Positions 7,950 through 15,358 of a stretch of DNA of 64,000 nt are shown one piece after another (positions within the stretch are counted from its first letter, which is position 1; each line of letters starts with the position of its first letter). The position numbers and the translations under genes are program-made. The notes beneath the pieces were generated by a model. That model was not told the origin of the DNA. It saw nothing but the letters and a program-made list of their open reading frames with translations, and ran no database searches. Source of the DNA: Myxococcales bacterium (GTDB lineage: Bacteria; Myxococcota_A; UBA796; GCA-2862545); the NCBI GenBank assembly GCA_019634415.1, contig JAHQVJ010000013.1:1-64000 (forward strand). Reading direction: 5' to 3'.

Positions 7950-8893
7950 CGACGCCCGAACACGGGGTGCGGATTGGGGTAGTCCCCGATCCCGGGTCCG
8001 AGTACCACGAATGCCGACGCCGCGGCCACCGCGCCCGCGACCAGCCAGGCATTGCGCCGTCGGATGGACAAGGGAGGGCGGTCGTAGGGCTTGCCGGGGA
8101 CGAAGGCTTCCTGGGCGAAGAAGATCGGCAGGTAGGCCAAGAAAAGCGTGCCCGCGAAGTTCGCCACCGCAGCGCTCACGGCGAACTCCGGGCCTGCTCG
8201 GTTGAGCAGGCTGCTGCTCACCACCAACGACGATCCGAGCAGCCACGGGGTCCACGTGAGCCAGCGGCGTCGAGGCTGTGAGGCCCCCAGATCATCTCCG
8301 AACAGCGGCTTGCCCCAGTGATGGGCGAGGGGAATGGTGGCGCCGGTGATGCCGAGGCCGAGCGCGGACAGGCCGATCTGCCAGCCGAGGGGGCGCTCCA
8401 CGCCCTGCAGCACACCACTGGTGCCCCAGTCGCCAACCGGCACCCAGGGGCCGACCAGGAGGTAGCCGCCGGCTTGCTGCAGGTTCACGAGGGTGTGCAG
8501 CCAAAGCGCGTAGTAGTCGGCGCCGCGCTTCGGAGGACTGAGAACCAACGGGATCCCCGTGATCAGCGCGCCCACGCCATTGCCGAGGATGCCGCCCGCG
8601 GCCTCCCAGCGCTGCACTCCGAGGCTCGGGCTGTCGCATCCTGCATTGGCCAGCGACACGCCGATCACGTCCCCACCTGCCAGCGCACATGCTCCTGCGT
8701 GTCCCAGGCCCTCGTGGAACAGCGCGGCCGACACGTAGGTCACCGCGCTGATGGCGAGGACGGTGGGGACATCGGGTGGTGGCAGGGGCTCGGTCTCGGG
8801 CATGGGTGCGGCCGCTGCCGTCGATAGCCAAGCGAAGAGCACGAGCACCTCCCGCCCCACAGATCTGCGGGGTCGGGAGGGAGTCCAGCACAT
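7946..8893 (-). CDS. Polytopic membrane protein with HEGLGH motif
   Basis: A 315-residue protein with an N-terminal signal-like segment (basic RPRR then VLVLFAWLSTAAAA) and about six further hydrophobic spans. HEGLGH at 60-65, in the middle of a hydrophobic helix, recalls the zinc site of site-2/M50-type intramembrane proteases, but spacing is HExxxH rather than HExxH and no clear second metal-binding motif is seen, so protease activity is only a possibility. The ATG was chosen because it gives a complete n-region; the Shine-Dalgarno is weak. It is translationally coupled to the AraC-type regulator downstream, hinting that the regulator responds to or controls this membrane protein. Confidence 0.6.
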   Translation of the reverse strand: MCWTPSRPRRSVGREVLVLFAWLSTAAAAPMPETEPLPPPDVPTVLAISAVTYVSAALFHEGLGHAGACALAGGDVIGVSLANAGCDSPSLGVQRWEAAGGILGNGVGALITGIPLVLSPPKRGADYYALWLHTLVNLQQAGGYLLVGPWVPVGDWGTSGVLQGVERPLGWQIGLSALGLGITGATIPLAHHWGKPLFGDDLGASQPRRRWLTWTPWLLGSSLVVSSSLLNRAGPEFAVSAAVANFAGTLFLAYLPIFFAQEAFVPGKPYDRPPLSIRRRNAWLVAGAVAAASAFVVLGPGIGDYPNPHPVFGRR

Positions 8894-8928
8894 CACCGAA
8901 CCCGTCGCTTGACCGTTCTTGGGTCGCC

Positions 8929-9843
8929 TCAGGTGCCGCCGGCGCAGTCCCGTAGCGCTCGTACGGCCTGGTCTCGTAGGTTCTCCAGGTCCGTCTGAGA
9001 GGCGGCGGCGTCGGACGCCATGGAGTAGAGCCCTCGCGCGGACAGGTCCCGCAGCGTCACGTGCGTCCACCACGACGCACCCTCCGCCAGAGCCTCTGCC
9101 CTGGCGGGCCGTTCGCTGGCCGGCAGCGCCAGCATAGCCTCGAGCTCGGAGGTGGCGCGCTTGGCCTCGGTCGCTGACCACCTCACGACGAGCCAGTCCC
9201 GCCAGTGATGGCGCAGCTGGTTGTGGTCGATGGGGATCCCACCCTCCCGCTCGGCGCGCAGGTGGGGGGAGACGAAGCGTGCACTCACCTGCGTTGCGCG
9301 CAGGGCGGGGCCCAGGCACTCCGGTGGCTCGGCAGACGCGGCCACCCCCTCGACGCGGCTGAGCAGGGACAGCTGCGACCCCATGCCCACCATCGCGTTC
9401 ACCACGTAGTCGTGGCCCACGTTCTGGGCCAAGGCCCAGCCGTCGATGAGCACCTGCAGCGACTCGTGACGACGCCCGGCCCGGTGCTCGGCCAGCGCGT
9501 GGGCCTCGAGGACCCGCAGACCCGTGAACACGGGGAAGACGTGCTCCGGGGGGAGGGGATGGGTGCGGTCGCAGCGCGACAGCGCGCGCAACTGGTCGAC
9601 GGCCTGGCGATCCTCGGCGCCGAGCACGAAGGTGTCGACGTCCTCGACGGAGGGAGGAGACCAGGTGTCGAGCAGACGCGCCACCCCGGCCGCCACGTCA
9701 CAGTCCTGGGGCCCCTCGACGAGGGGAAGGACGCGCGGATGGGCGGGGGCGGGCGCCGTCAAGAGGCTGGAAGCCATCCGTGCGCTCGCGTAGACCAGAA
9801 GGAGAACCACTGCGATTGCGATTTGGACGGAATTTCGGCGCAC
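8929..9843 (-). CDS. Hypothetical protein with N-terminal membrane anchor
   Basis: A 304-residue protein that I do not recognise. Residues about 6-26 (VQIAIAVVLLLVYASARMA) form one hydrophobic anchor, and the rest is a soluble alpha-helical domain presumably in the periplasm, with four cysteines and no known catalytic signature. The GTG start has a good ribosome site (GGAGGT) six bases upstream. That ribosome site lies inside a hairpin (9850-9871, listed separately). It ends 35 bases before the start of the membrane protein gene and may share its transcript. Confidence 0.6.
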   Translation of the reverse strand: MRRNSVQIAIAVVLLLVYASARMASSLLTAPAPAHPRVLPLVEGPQDCDVAAGVARLLDTWSPPSVEDVDTFVLGAEDRQAVDQLRALSRCDRTHPLPPEHVFPVFTGLRVLEAHALAEHRAGRRHESLQVLIDGWALAQNVGHDYVVNAMVGMGSQLSLLSRVEGVAASAEPPECLGPALRATQVSARFVSPHLRAEREGGIPIDHNQLRHHWRDWLVVRWSATEAKRATSELEAMLALPASERPARAEALAEGASWWTHVTLRDLSARGLYSMASDAAASQTDLENLRDQAVRALRDCAGGT

Positions 9844-9849
9844 GATGAC

Positions 9850-9871
9850 CTCCAGGCACCTGTCCCTGGAG
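9850..9871 (-). promoter_or_regulatory. Hairpin that may hide the ribosome site of the next gene
   Basis: CTCCAGG and CCTGGAG form a perfect 7-base inverted repeat with an 8-base loop. On the minus strand the downstream arm contains the GGAG of the Shine-Dalgarno site for the gene starting at 9843, so the stem could block translation until opened. Confidence 0.35.
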
Positions 9872-9982
9872 CAACGGTTGTGCCAACGGGGGAACGCGGA
9901 AAATCAGGCCGGGTAGCGTCTGGATGTCGACGAGGGCACCGAGCCCTGCCAGAGGCGCGACAAGCTGTCATCGAGGCAGCGC

Positions 9983-10804
9983 TCAGCTGACCGAAGTGGG
10001 CAGGCTGATCACGTCGCTGTCGGCGCGGCGCACCACCTGGTTGCCCACCGCCCCCAGCAGCAGGCGCGCCAGGCCCTCCCGATCGCGGTTGCCCACCAGG
10101 ATCACGTCGTAGTCGGCCGAGAGCTGCACCAGCACGTCCTCCGGCTCGCCGCTCTTGAGCACGGGCTTGCCGCGATGGCCCTCGGCCACGTGGTCGTCGA
10201 GCAGGGCCTGCAGTCGCTTCACCTTGGGCGCGCGCAGGGCCGCCCACTCTCGCTCGGCCGCCTCGCGCACCGAGCGGTCCGCGATGTGGGGCAGGCGAGA
10301 GGACTCCACGTAGAGCGGATCGATCGCACCCTTCAGGTGCTCCGCCCACCAGCCCGCCATGGCCAGCACGCGCCCCGGATCCGGGCCCTCCACGTCGATG
10401 CCCACCAACAGGCGGGGAGGGGTGCCGGGCTCCCCTTCGCTGCGCGGCACCAGCACCGGGCAGCGCGCCCCCCGCAGCACCCGCGTGGCCATGGGGCCCC
10501 GCAGCATGCGCTCGAGGGCGGGTGGCTCCCGCGAGCCCACCACCATCAGCTCGTAGTCCACCGACAGCTCCACCAAGCCGTCCGCAGGGTCCATCGCCTC
10601 GACGCGCGGAGAGCCGCGCACCGCCTTGGGCAGCGCGTCGAGCAGTGCCTGCAGCGCCGTCCGATGACGCGCCTCTTCCTTCGCTGCGCCCAGCAGATAC
10701 ACCAGGTCCACCTGGGCTTCTAGGCGCTCCGCATACGATCCCGCGCGCTGCACCAACCACTCGTGGCCGCTGGCGCGGAGATCGATGCCCACCAGCACAC
10801 GCAC
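9983..10804 (-). CDS. Tandem universal stress protein (UspA) domains
   Basis: A 273-residue protein made of two Usp units. The first begins MRVLVGIDLRASG and ends with GPMATRVLRGARCPVLVP; the second begins RLLVGIDVEG and ends with LLLGAVGNQVVRRADSDVI. Both carry the YELMVVGSRE / YDVILVGNRD beta strand before the ATP-loop region, and the second unit keeps an ATP-loop-like GNRDREGLARLLLGAVGN, similar to the G-2x-G-9x-G(S/T) pattern but ending GN. Such proteins bind ATP or AMP and modulate stress survival. GTG start. It stands alone; its upstream side faces the GbsR-type regulator in a divergent arrangement. Confidence 0.85.
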   Translation of the reverse strand: MRVLVGIDLRASGHEWLVQRAGSYAERLEAQVDLVYLLGAAKEEARHRTALQALLDALPKAVRGSPRVEAMDPADGLVELSVDYELMVVGSREPPALERMLRGPMATRVLRGARCPVLVPRSEGEPGTPPRLLVGIDVEGPDPGRVLAMAGWWAEHLKGAIDPLYVESSRLPHIADRSVREAAEREWAALRAPKVKRLQALLDDHVAEGHRGKPVLKSGEPEDVLVQLSADYDVILVGNRDREGLARLLLGAVGNQVVRRADSDVISLPTSVS

Positions 10805-10880
10805 GGGTAGCCTCCGATCACGTCGACTGTACCAGCATTCGGCCCCCTCGGCGACGCTGGTGCGTGCGAATCTGGGTCAC

Positions 10881-10909
10881 TTGACGCTCCGTGGCGGGGC
10901 GGCTACACC
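10881..10909 (+). promoter_or_regulatory. Promoter of the regulator/Lol-like operon
   Basis: TTGACG at 10881-10886 and TACACC at 10904-10909 with 17-base spacing, pointing to the regulator gene. The expected start site is about 10916, immediately before the inverted-repeat operator, which fits repression by the encoded GbsR/MarR-type protein. The -10 element is weak. Confidence 0.4.
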
Positions 10910-10918
10910 ATCGAGCTG

Positions 10919-10950
10919 TTCGAACATTCAGTGATTTCTGAAAGTTCGAA
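10919..10950. promoter_or_regulatory. Large inverted-repeat operator
   Basis: TTCGAACATTCAG (10919-10931) and CTGAAAGTTCGAA (10938-10950) are 13-base inverted arms with one mismatch, separated by six bases. It lies 13 bases upstream of the GTG of a winged-helix regulator and is AT-richer than its surroundings. The size and symmetry fit binding by a dimeric MarR/GbsR-type protein, most simply autoregulation of the operon that follows. Confidence 0.65.
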
Positions 10951-10962
10951 ATAGGATGAGAC

Positions 10963-11511
10963 GTGGCCCGTAGTGAGACTGAGATTCGCCAACGACACTT
11001 CGTCGAGGAGGTGGGTCTGATGTTCGACCAGATGGGGCTACAGCGGATGATGGGGCGGATCGTCGGCATGCTGCTGATCTGTGATCCGCCGCACCAGTCG
11101 TCGGCCCAGATCGCCGAGTACCTCGACGCCAGTCGCGGGTCGGTGAGCACCATGACGCGTCAGCTGGTCACCATGGGCATGATCCAGCGGCACCCCGTGC
11201 CGAACACTCGTGCCAGCTACTTCCGCATCGAAGACAACGCCTGGCCGGAGATGGCCCGCGAGGACATCACTCGCCTGCGCATCTTTCGAGAGCTCGCCGA
11301 GCAAGGTCTGGGCTTGCTCGCCGAGACCCCCATGGAGCGTCAGCTCCGCCTGAAGAACCTGCGGGACTTCTACGCCTACCTGGAGCAGGAGATCCCTGCG
11401 ATGATCGACCGCTGGGACGCATTGCGTTCCGAGGAGGACACATGCCCTGGGCACTGTTCGCCATGCTGTGGGGTGCCTCCCCCGCACAGGCTTCGTCCGA
11501 CGACGCTCTGA
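10963..11511 (+). CDS. GbsR/MarR-like transcriptional regulator
   Basis: A 182-residue protein of the GbsR/MarR winged-helix type. The segment LICDPPHQSSAQIAEYLDASRGSVSTMTRQLVTMGMIQR contains the helix-turn-helix and LICDPPHQSSAQIAEYL is typical of GbsR-like proteins; RASYFRIEDNAW is the wing region. A helical C-terminal dimerisation part follows. GTG start after AGGATGAG. The reading frame overlaps the next gene by 70 bases and its last 25 residues (proline- and cysteine-rich) are encoded within that overlap and may be of little functional importance. It is first in an operon with a LolA-like protein and a Lol-type ABC transporter, and probably binds the inverted repeat just upstream. Confidence 0.8.
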   Translation: MARSETEIRQRHFVEEVGLMFDQMGLQRMMGRIVGMLLICDPPHQSSAQIAEYLDASRGSVSTMTRQLVTMGMIQRHPVPNTRASYFRIEDNAWPEMAREDITRLRIFRELAEQGLGLLAETPMERQLRLKNLRDFYAYLEQEIPAMIDRWDALRSEEDTCPGHCSPCCGVPPPHRLRPTTL

Positions 11512-12182
11512 TCGAGGAGCTGCTTCGGGCCACCGACGATGCCGCACGGGGTGACTCCTCCGTCGCGGTGGTGTCGATGGAGGTCAAGACCTCGCGCTAC
11601 GAGCGCACGATGAAGATGAAGTCGTGGTCGAAGGGCACGGAGCGGTCGCTGATCCGCATCCTGGAGCCGGCCAAGGACGCGGGCATCGCCACGCTCAAGG
11701 TGGACGACAACCTGTGGAACTACCTACCCAAGGTGGACCGCACCATGAAGGTGCCGTCGGGCATGATGGGCGGCTCGTGGATGGGCAGCCACTTCACCAA
11801 CGACGACCTGGTGCGGGAAGCCCGGCTGTCGGAGGACTTCACCTTCGAGGTGACGTCGCGCCCCGAGGGCGGCGCGGGCAACTACGTCATCACCTGCGTG
11901 CCCAAGCCCGACGCGCCGGTGGTCTGGGGCAAGGTGGTGGTGGAGGTCCGGGCCGACAAGGTGCCGGTCAAGATCGACTACTACGACGAGCGCGACGAGC
12001 TGGTCCGCACCATGACCTACGACGACGTGCGCGAGGTGAACGGCGTGCTCACGCCCCTGAGCTTCACCCTCACCCCCCACGACAAGCCCGGTGAGTACAC
12101 CAAGATGTCGATGGCGGAGCTCGATCTCGACGTGGAGCTCGCGGACTCGATGTTCAGCATGCAGTCGCTGAAGAAGCAGTAA
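11442..12182 (+). CDS. LolA-like outer-membrane lipoprotein-sorting protein
   Basis: A 246-residue periplasmic protein with signal peptide MPWALFAMLWGASPAQA. The body matches the outer membrane lipoprotein-sorting family (COG2834, LolA-like): TRYERTMKMKSWSKG-type strand, LKVDDNLWNYLPKVDRTMKVPSGMM, GSHFTNDDLVRE and the late strand YDDVREVNGVLTPLSFTL. Family members have the LolA half-barrel that binds lipid or acyl groups and usually sit beside LolCDE-like transporters, as here. ATG has GGAGGA seven bases upstream. It is followed two bases later by the first permease, so the protein is the likely periplasmic carrier for whatever the transporter releases. Confidence 0.85.
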   Translation: MPWALFAMLWGASPAQASSDDALIEELLRATDDAARGDSSVAVVSMEVKTSRYERTMKMKSWSKGTERSLIRILEPAKDAGIATLKVDDNLWNYLPKVDRTMKVPSGMMGGSWMGSHFTNDDLVREARLSEDFTFEVTSRPEGGAGNYVITCVPKPDAPVVWGKVVVEVRADKVPVKIDYYDERDELVRTMTYDDVREVNGVLTPLSFTLTPHDKPGEYTKMSMAELDLDVELADSMFSMQSLKKQ

Positions 12183-12184
12183 GC

Positions 12185-13420
12185 ATGCGTTTTCTGACGT
12201 TGGTTGCGTGGCGGAACCTGTGGCGCCACAAGAGGCGGAGCCTCATCACGGCCGGGGCCATGGCGGTGGCCGTGGGCGTGAGCATGGGGATGATCTGCTT
12301 TCAGGAGGGCATGTTCGACACGCTCTTCGACGTGATGGTGGAGCAGCAGCTCGGCCACGTGCAGGTGCACCACCCCGACTACCCGGGTCAGCGCACGCTG
12401 CACGACACCCTCGACGACGCGGATGCCCTGGTGAACCGCATCGAGGAGCAGCCCGGCACGGCCTCGGTGAGCCCCCGCATCAACGGCTTCGCGCTGGTGG
12501 GTGGGGAGAAGAAGTCGGCCGGAGCCATGCTCGTGGGGGTGGACGCCGCGCGTATGGCGAAGACCACGCGGGTGCTCGAGCAGATCGAGGAGGGCAGCTT
12601 CCTGTCGGTGGAAGGCGCCGGTGAGATCGTGGTGGGGCACAAGCTGCTCGAGGAGCTGGAGATCGGGGTCGGCGAGAGCGTCGTGGCGGTCACCCAGTCC
12701 GCCGATGGCTCCATGGGCAACGCGCTGTACGAGATCGTGGGCACCTACAAGACGGGCAACGCCCAGCTCGACCGCAGCGGTGCCTTCCTGCACCTCGGCG
12801 ACGTGCAGGATCTGCTGGTGCTGCCCGATCAGGTGCACCAGCTCACGGTGCTGTCGTCCGAGTCGGACGACATCGAGGGCTACGCCGCCGGTCTGTCGCA
12901 GACGGTGAGCAGCGACGTCGTCCAGGTCCAGACGTGGCAGGAGGCGAGCCCGCAGACGGCTCAGCTCATGGCCATGCGCGACTTCGCGGCCTTCTTCATC
13001 CTCGGCATCGTGCTGCTCACGGCCGCCTTCGGCATCGTGAACACCATGCTGATGTCGGTGTTCGAGCGCACCCGGGAGCTCGGGGTGCTGCGCGCCCTGG
13101 GGATCCGGCGCGGTCGGATGATGTCGCTCATCGTGGTGGAGAGCATCTTCCTGGCGGCCGTCGCCTCGGCGCTGGGGCTCGCCCTCGGGGGAGCCTTCAG
13201 CTACTACCTGGTCACCTACGGCTACGACATGTCGGCGTCGCTGGAAGACGGGTTCTCGTTCTCGGGGGTCACGCTGGACCCCGTCATCTACGGGGCCCTC
13301 TCGCCCCGACACGTCGTCAACGTGGTGATTGCGGTGTTCGGTGTCAGCATCCTGGCGTCGCTGTGGCCGGCCTGGCGGGCCGCCAACCTGCGACCCGTCG
13401 AAGCCATCCGGTCGGAGTGA
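12185..13420 (+). CDS. ABC transporter permease, LolC/LolE-like (first)
   Basis: A 411-residue FtsX/MacB-type permease. The first transmembrane helix is near residues 21-39 after WRNLWRHKRRSLITAG; a large periplasmic domain spans roughly 45-255; three helices follow around 265-400, containing the conserved FGIVNTMLMSVFERTRELGVLRALGIRRGRMM coupling segment. Members of this group extract lipoproteins or other hydrophobic substrates from the inner membrane by mechanotransmission. It starts two bases after the LolA-like gene and is followed by a second, related permease, suggesting a heterodimer. Confidence 0.9.
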   Translation: MRFLTLVAWRNLWRHKRRSLITAGAMAVAVGVSMGMICFQEGMFDTLFDVMVEQQLGHVQVHHPDYPGQRTLHDTLDDADALVNRIEEQPGTASVSPRINGFALVGGEKKSAGAMLVGVDAARMAKTTRVLEQIEEGSFLSVEGAGEIVVGHKLLEELEIGVGESVVAVTQSADGSMGNALYEIVGTYKTGNAQLDRSGAFLHLGDVQDLLVLPDQVHQLTVLSSESDDIEGYAAGLSQTVSSDVVQVQTWQEASPQTAQLMAMRDFAAFFILGIVLLTAAFGIVNTMLMSVFERTRELGVLRALGIRRGRMMSLIVVESIFLAAVASALGLALGGAFSYYLVTYGYDMSASLEDGFSFSGVTLDPVIYGALSPRHVVNVVIAVFGVSILASLWPAWRAANLRPVEAIRSE

Positions 13421-13423
13421 GCC

Positions 13424-14665
13424 ATGAAGTTGTTGTCGTTGGCTGCGAGAAACCTGGCTCGGAACATGCGCCGCACGGTGATCACGCTGGCCGCCATCGC
13501 ATTCGGCCTGTCGATGATCCACCTCATGATCAACCTGCAGACGGGCCAGTACCGCGACATGATCACCGCCGGCATCAGCACGTTGGCGGGCCACGTGGTG
13601 GTGCAGGCCGAGGGCTACCAGGAGGAGAAGGACGCCGATCTGGTGGTGACCGACGCCGATGCGGTGACGGAGATGTTCTCCACCACCTTCCCCGACGCCG
13701 TGGTGGCGCCGCGGATGTTCATCGGTGGGCTGCTCAACAGTCCCACCAACTCCGTGGGCGTGGCGCTGAGCGGGGGGATCCCGTCGGCGGAGTCCGCGGT
13801 GCAGGACCTGGACGACAAGGTCAAGGAAGGCACCTGGCTCGAGGACGACGATCCGCGCGGCCTGCTCATCGGGGCGGGCCTTGCGAAGTCGCTGGGCGTG
13901 GGCGTGGGCGACAAGGTCGTCTACATGGGCCAGCACGGTGACGCGGAGGACATGACCAGCAAGCTGTTCCGCGTGAAGGGCATCTTCAAGACCGGTGCAG
14001 CCGAGCTGGACGGCTTCGTGGCGCTGGCCCACCTCGACGCCACCCGCGAGCTGTACGGGGCTGGCGACGTGGCCCATCAGGTCACCCTGCACCTTCCCGA
14101 CCCCGACACGAGCGACGCCGCCACGGCCACCTCGAAGGAGGGGCTGGCGGGCCGCGACGGCATCGAGGTGCTGTCGTGGCAGGAGGCCATCCCCGAGATC
14201 GGGGCGATGATCGAGCTGGACCGCAGCAGCGGCGACATCTTCCTGACCATCCTGGGCCTCATCGTCACCATGGGTGTGCTCAACACGGTGCTGATGAGTG
14301 CGCTGGAGCGAACTCGCGAGTTCGGCGTGATGCTGGCCATCGGCATGCGGCCCGTGCAGATCGCGCGCGTGATCTTGCTGGAGGGCGCCTTGCTCGGCGT
14401 CCTCGGCGCGTTGTTGGGCCTCGTCGGTGGCCTGCTCATCTCGTACCCGCTCGTGGTCTACGGGCTCGACTACACCGAGTACCTGGGGGGCGAGAGCTTC
14501 GAGAGTGGAGGGGTGGTGGTCTCCGCCATCATGAAGGGCGAGATCAACCCCGTGCGCATGATGTCCTACACCGTCGGCGCGGTGGTCTTCACCACGCTGG
14601 CTGCCATCTACCCCGCCATCCACGTCGCGCGGCTCAAGCCGGTCGACGCGATGCGTCACGTCTAG
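13424..14665 (+). CDS. ABC transporter permease, LolC/LolE-like (second)
   Basis: A 413-residue permease with the same architecture as the preceding gene: first helix after RNLARNMRRTVITLAAIAFG, periplasmic domain about 45-265, and three C-terminal helices with GVLNTVLMSALERTREFGVMLAIGMRP. The two permeases are clearly related but diverged, as expected for the two halves of a LolCE-like transporter. It begins three bases after the first permease gene ends and is followed nine bases later by the ATPase gene. Confidence 0.9.
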   Translation: MKLLSLAARNLARNMRRTVITLAAIAFGLSMIHLMINLQTGQYRDMITAGISTLAGHVVVQAEGYQEEKDADLVVTDADAVTEMFSTTFPDAVVAPRMFIGGLLNSPTNSVGVALSGGIPSAESAVQDLDDKVKEGTWLEDDDPRGLLIGAGLAKSLGVGVGDKVVYMGQHGDAEDMTSKLFRVKGIFKTGAAELDGFVALAHLDATRELYGAGDVAHQVTLHLPDPDTSDAATATSKEGLAGRDGIEVLSWQEAIPEIGAMIELDRSSGDIFLTILGLIVTMGVLNTVLMSALERTREFGVMLAIGMRPVQIARVILLEGALLGVLGALLGLVGGLLISYPLVVYGLDYTEYLGGESFESGGVVVSAIMKGEINPVRMMSYTVGAVVFTTLAAIYPAIHVARLKPVDAMRHV

Positions 14666-14674
14666 GAGAGCGAG

Positions 14675-15358
14675 ATGTCCATCGTTTCCGTTCGCGGGTT
14701 GTCTCGCGACTACACCCAAGGGGCCGTGACCGTGCAGGCGCTGCGGGGGGTCGACCTCGACATCGAGGAGGGCGAGTTCACCGCCCTGATGGGGCCGTCG
14801 GGCTCCGGGAAGACCACGCTGCTCAACCAGATCGGCGCACTCGACGAGCCCACCGCGGGCACCATCATCGTGGAGGGCAAGGACCTCACCACGATGTCGT
14901 CCGGCGAGCTGTCGGATCTTCGGCTGCGGCGGCTGGGCTTCGTGTTCCAGAGCTACAACCTGATCCCGGTGCTGTCGGCCTACGAGAACGCCGAGTTCGT
15001 GCTGATGCTGCGCGGCGAGGGGGCGGCGGAGCGCCGCAAGCGGGTGATGGACACCCTGGCGGCGGTGGGGCTGCAGGGCATGGAGGGCCGCCGGCCGAGC
15101 GAGCTGTCGGGTGGTCAGCAGCAGCGCGTGGCCGTGGCTCGCGCCATCGCCGGGCAGCCCGCGTTGGTGCTGGCGGACGAGCCCACCGCCAACCTCGACA
15201 GCAAGACGGGCAACGAGCTCATCGACCTGATGAAGGAGCTCAACGAGGAGCACGGCATCACCTTCGTGTTCGCCACCCACGACCCGAAGGTGATGGAGGC
15301 GGCGCGGCGCGTGGTCCGTCTGGAAGACGGGCGCGTGGCCGAGGACCTACGCAAGTGA
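14675..15358 (+). CDS. ABC transporter ATP-binding protein, LolD/MacB-like
   Basis: A 227-residue ATPase with complete motifs: Walker A GPSGSGKT (40-47), Q-loop in FVFQSYNL (about 92), signature LSGGQ (144-148), Walker B LVLADEP (164-170), D-loop NLDS and switch histidine in FVFATHD. It is closest in layout to the LolD/MacB/FtsE group that partners FtsX-type permeases. Encoded directly behind the two permeases; its stop overlaps the start of the barrel protein gene by four bases (GTGA). Confidence 0.92.
   Translation: MSIVSVRGLSRDYTQGAVTVQALRGVDLDIEEGEFTALMGPSGSGKTTLLNQIGALDEPTAGTIIVEGKDLTTMSSGELSDLRLRRLGFVFQSYNLIPVLSAYENAEFVLMLRGEGAAERRKRVMDTLAAVGLQGMEGRRPSELSGGQQQRVAVARAIAGQPALVLADEPTANLDSKTGNELIDLMKELNEEHGITFVFATHDPKVMEAARRVVRLEDGRVAEDLRK

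Noticed and set aside
12017-15280. A very long minus-strand open frame opposite the Lol-like operon
   Set aside because: The opposing plus-strand genes have clear ABC transporter motifs and start/stop spacing, and the minus frame gives a low-complexity His/Val/Arg-rich product. It is a shadow of GC-rich coding DNA.
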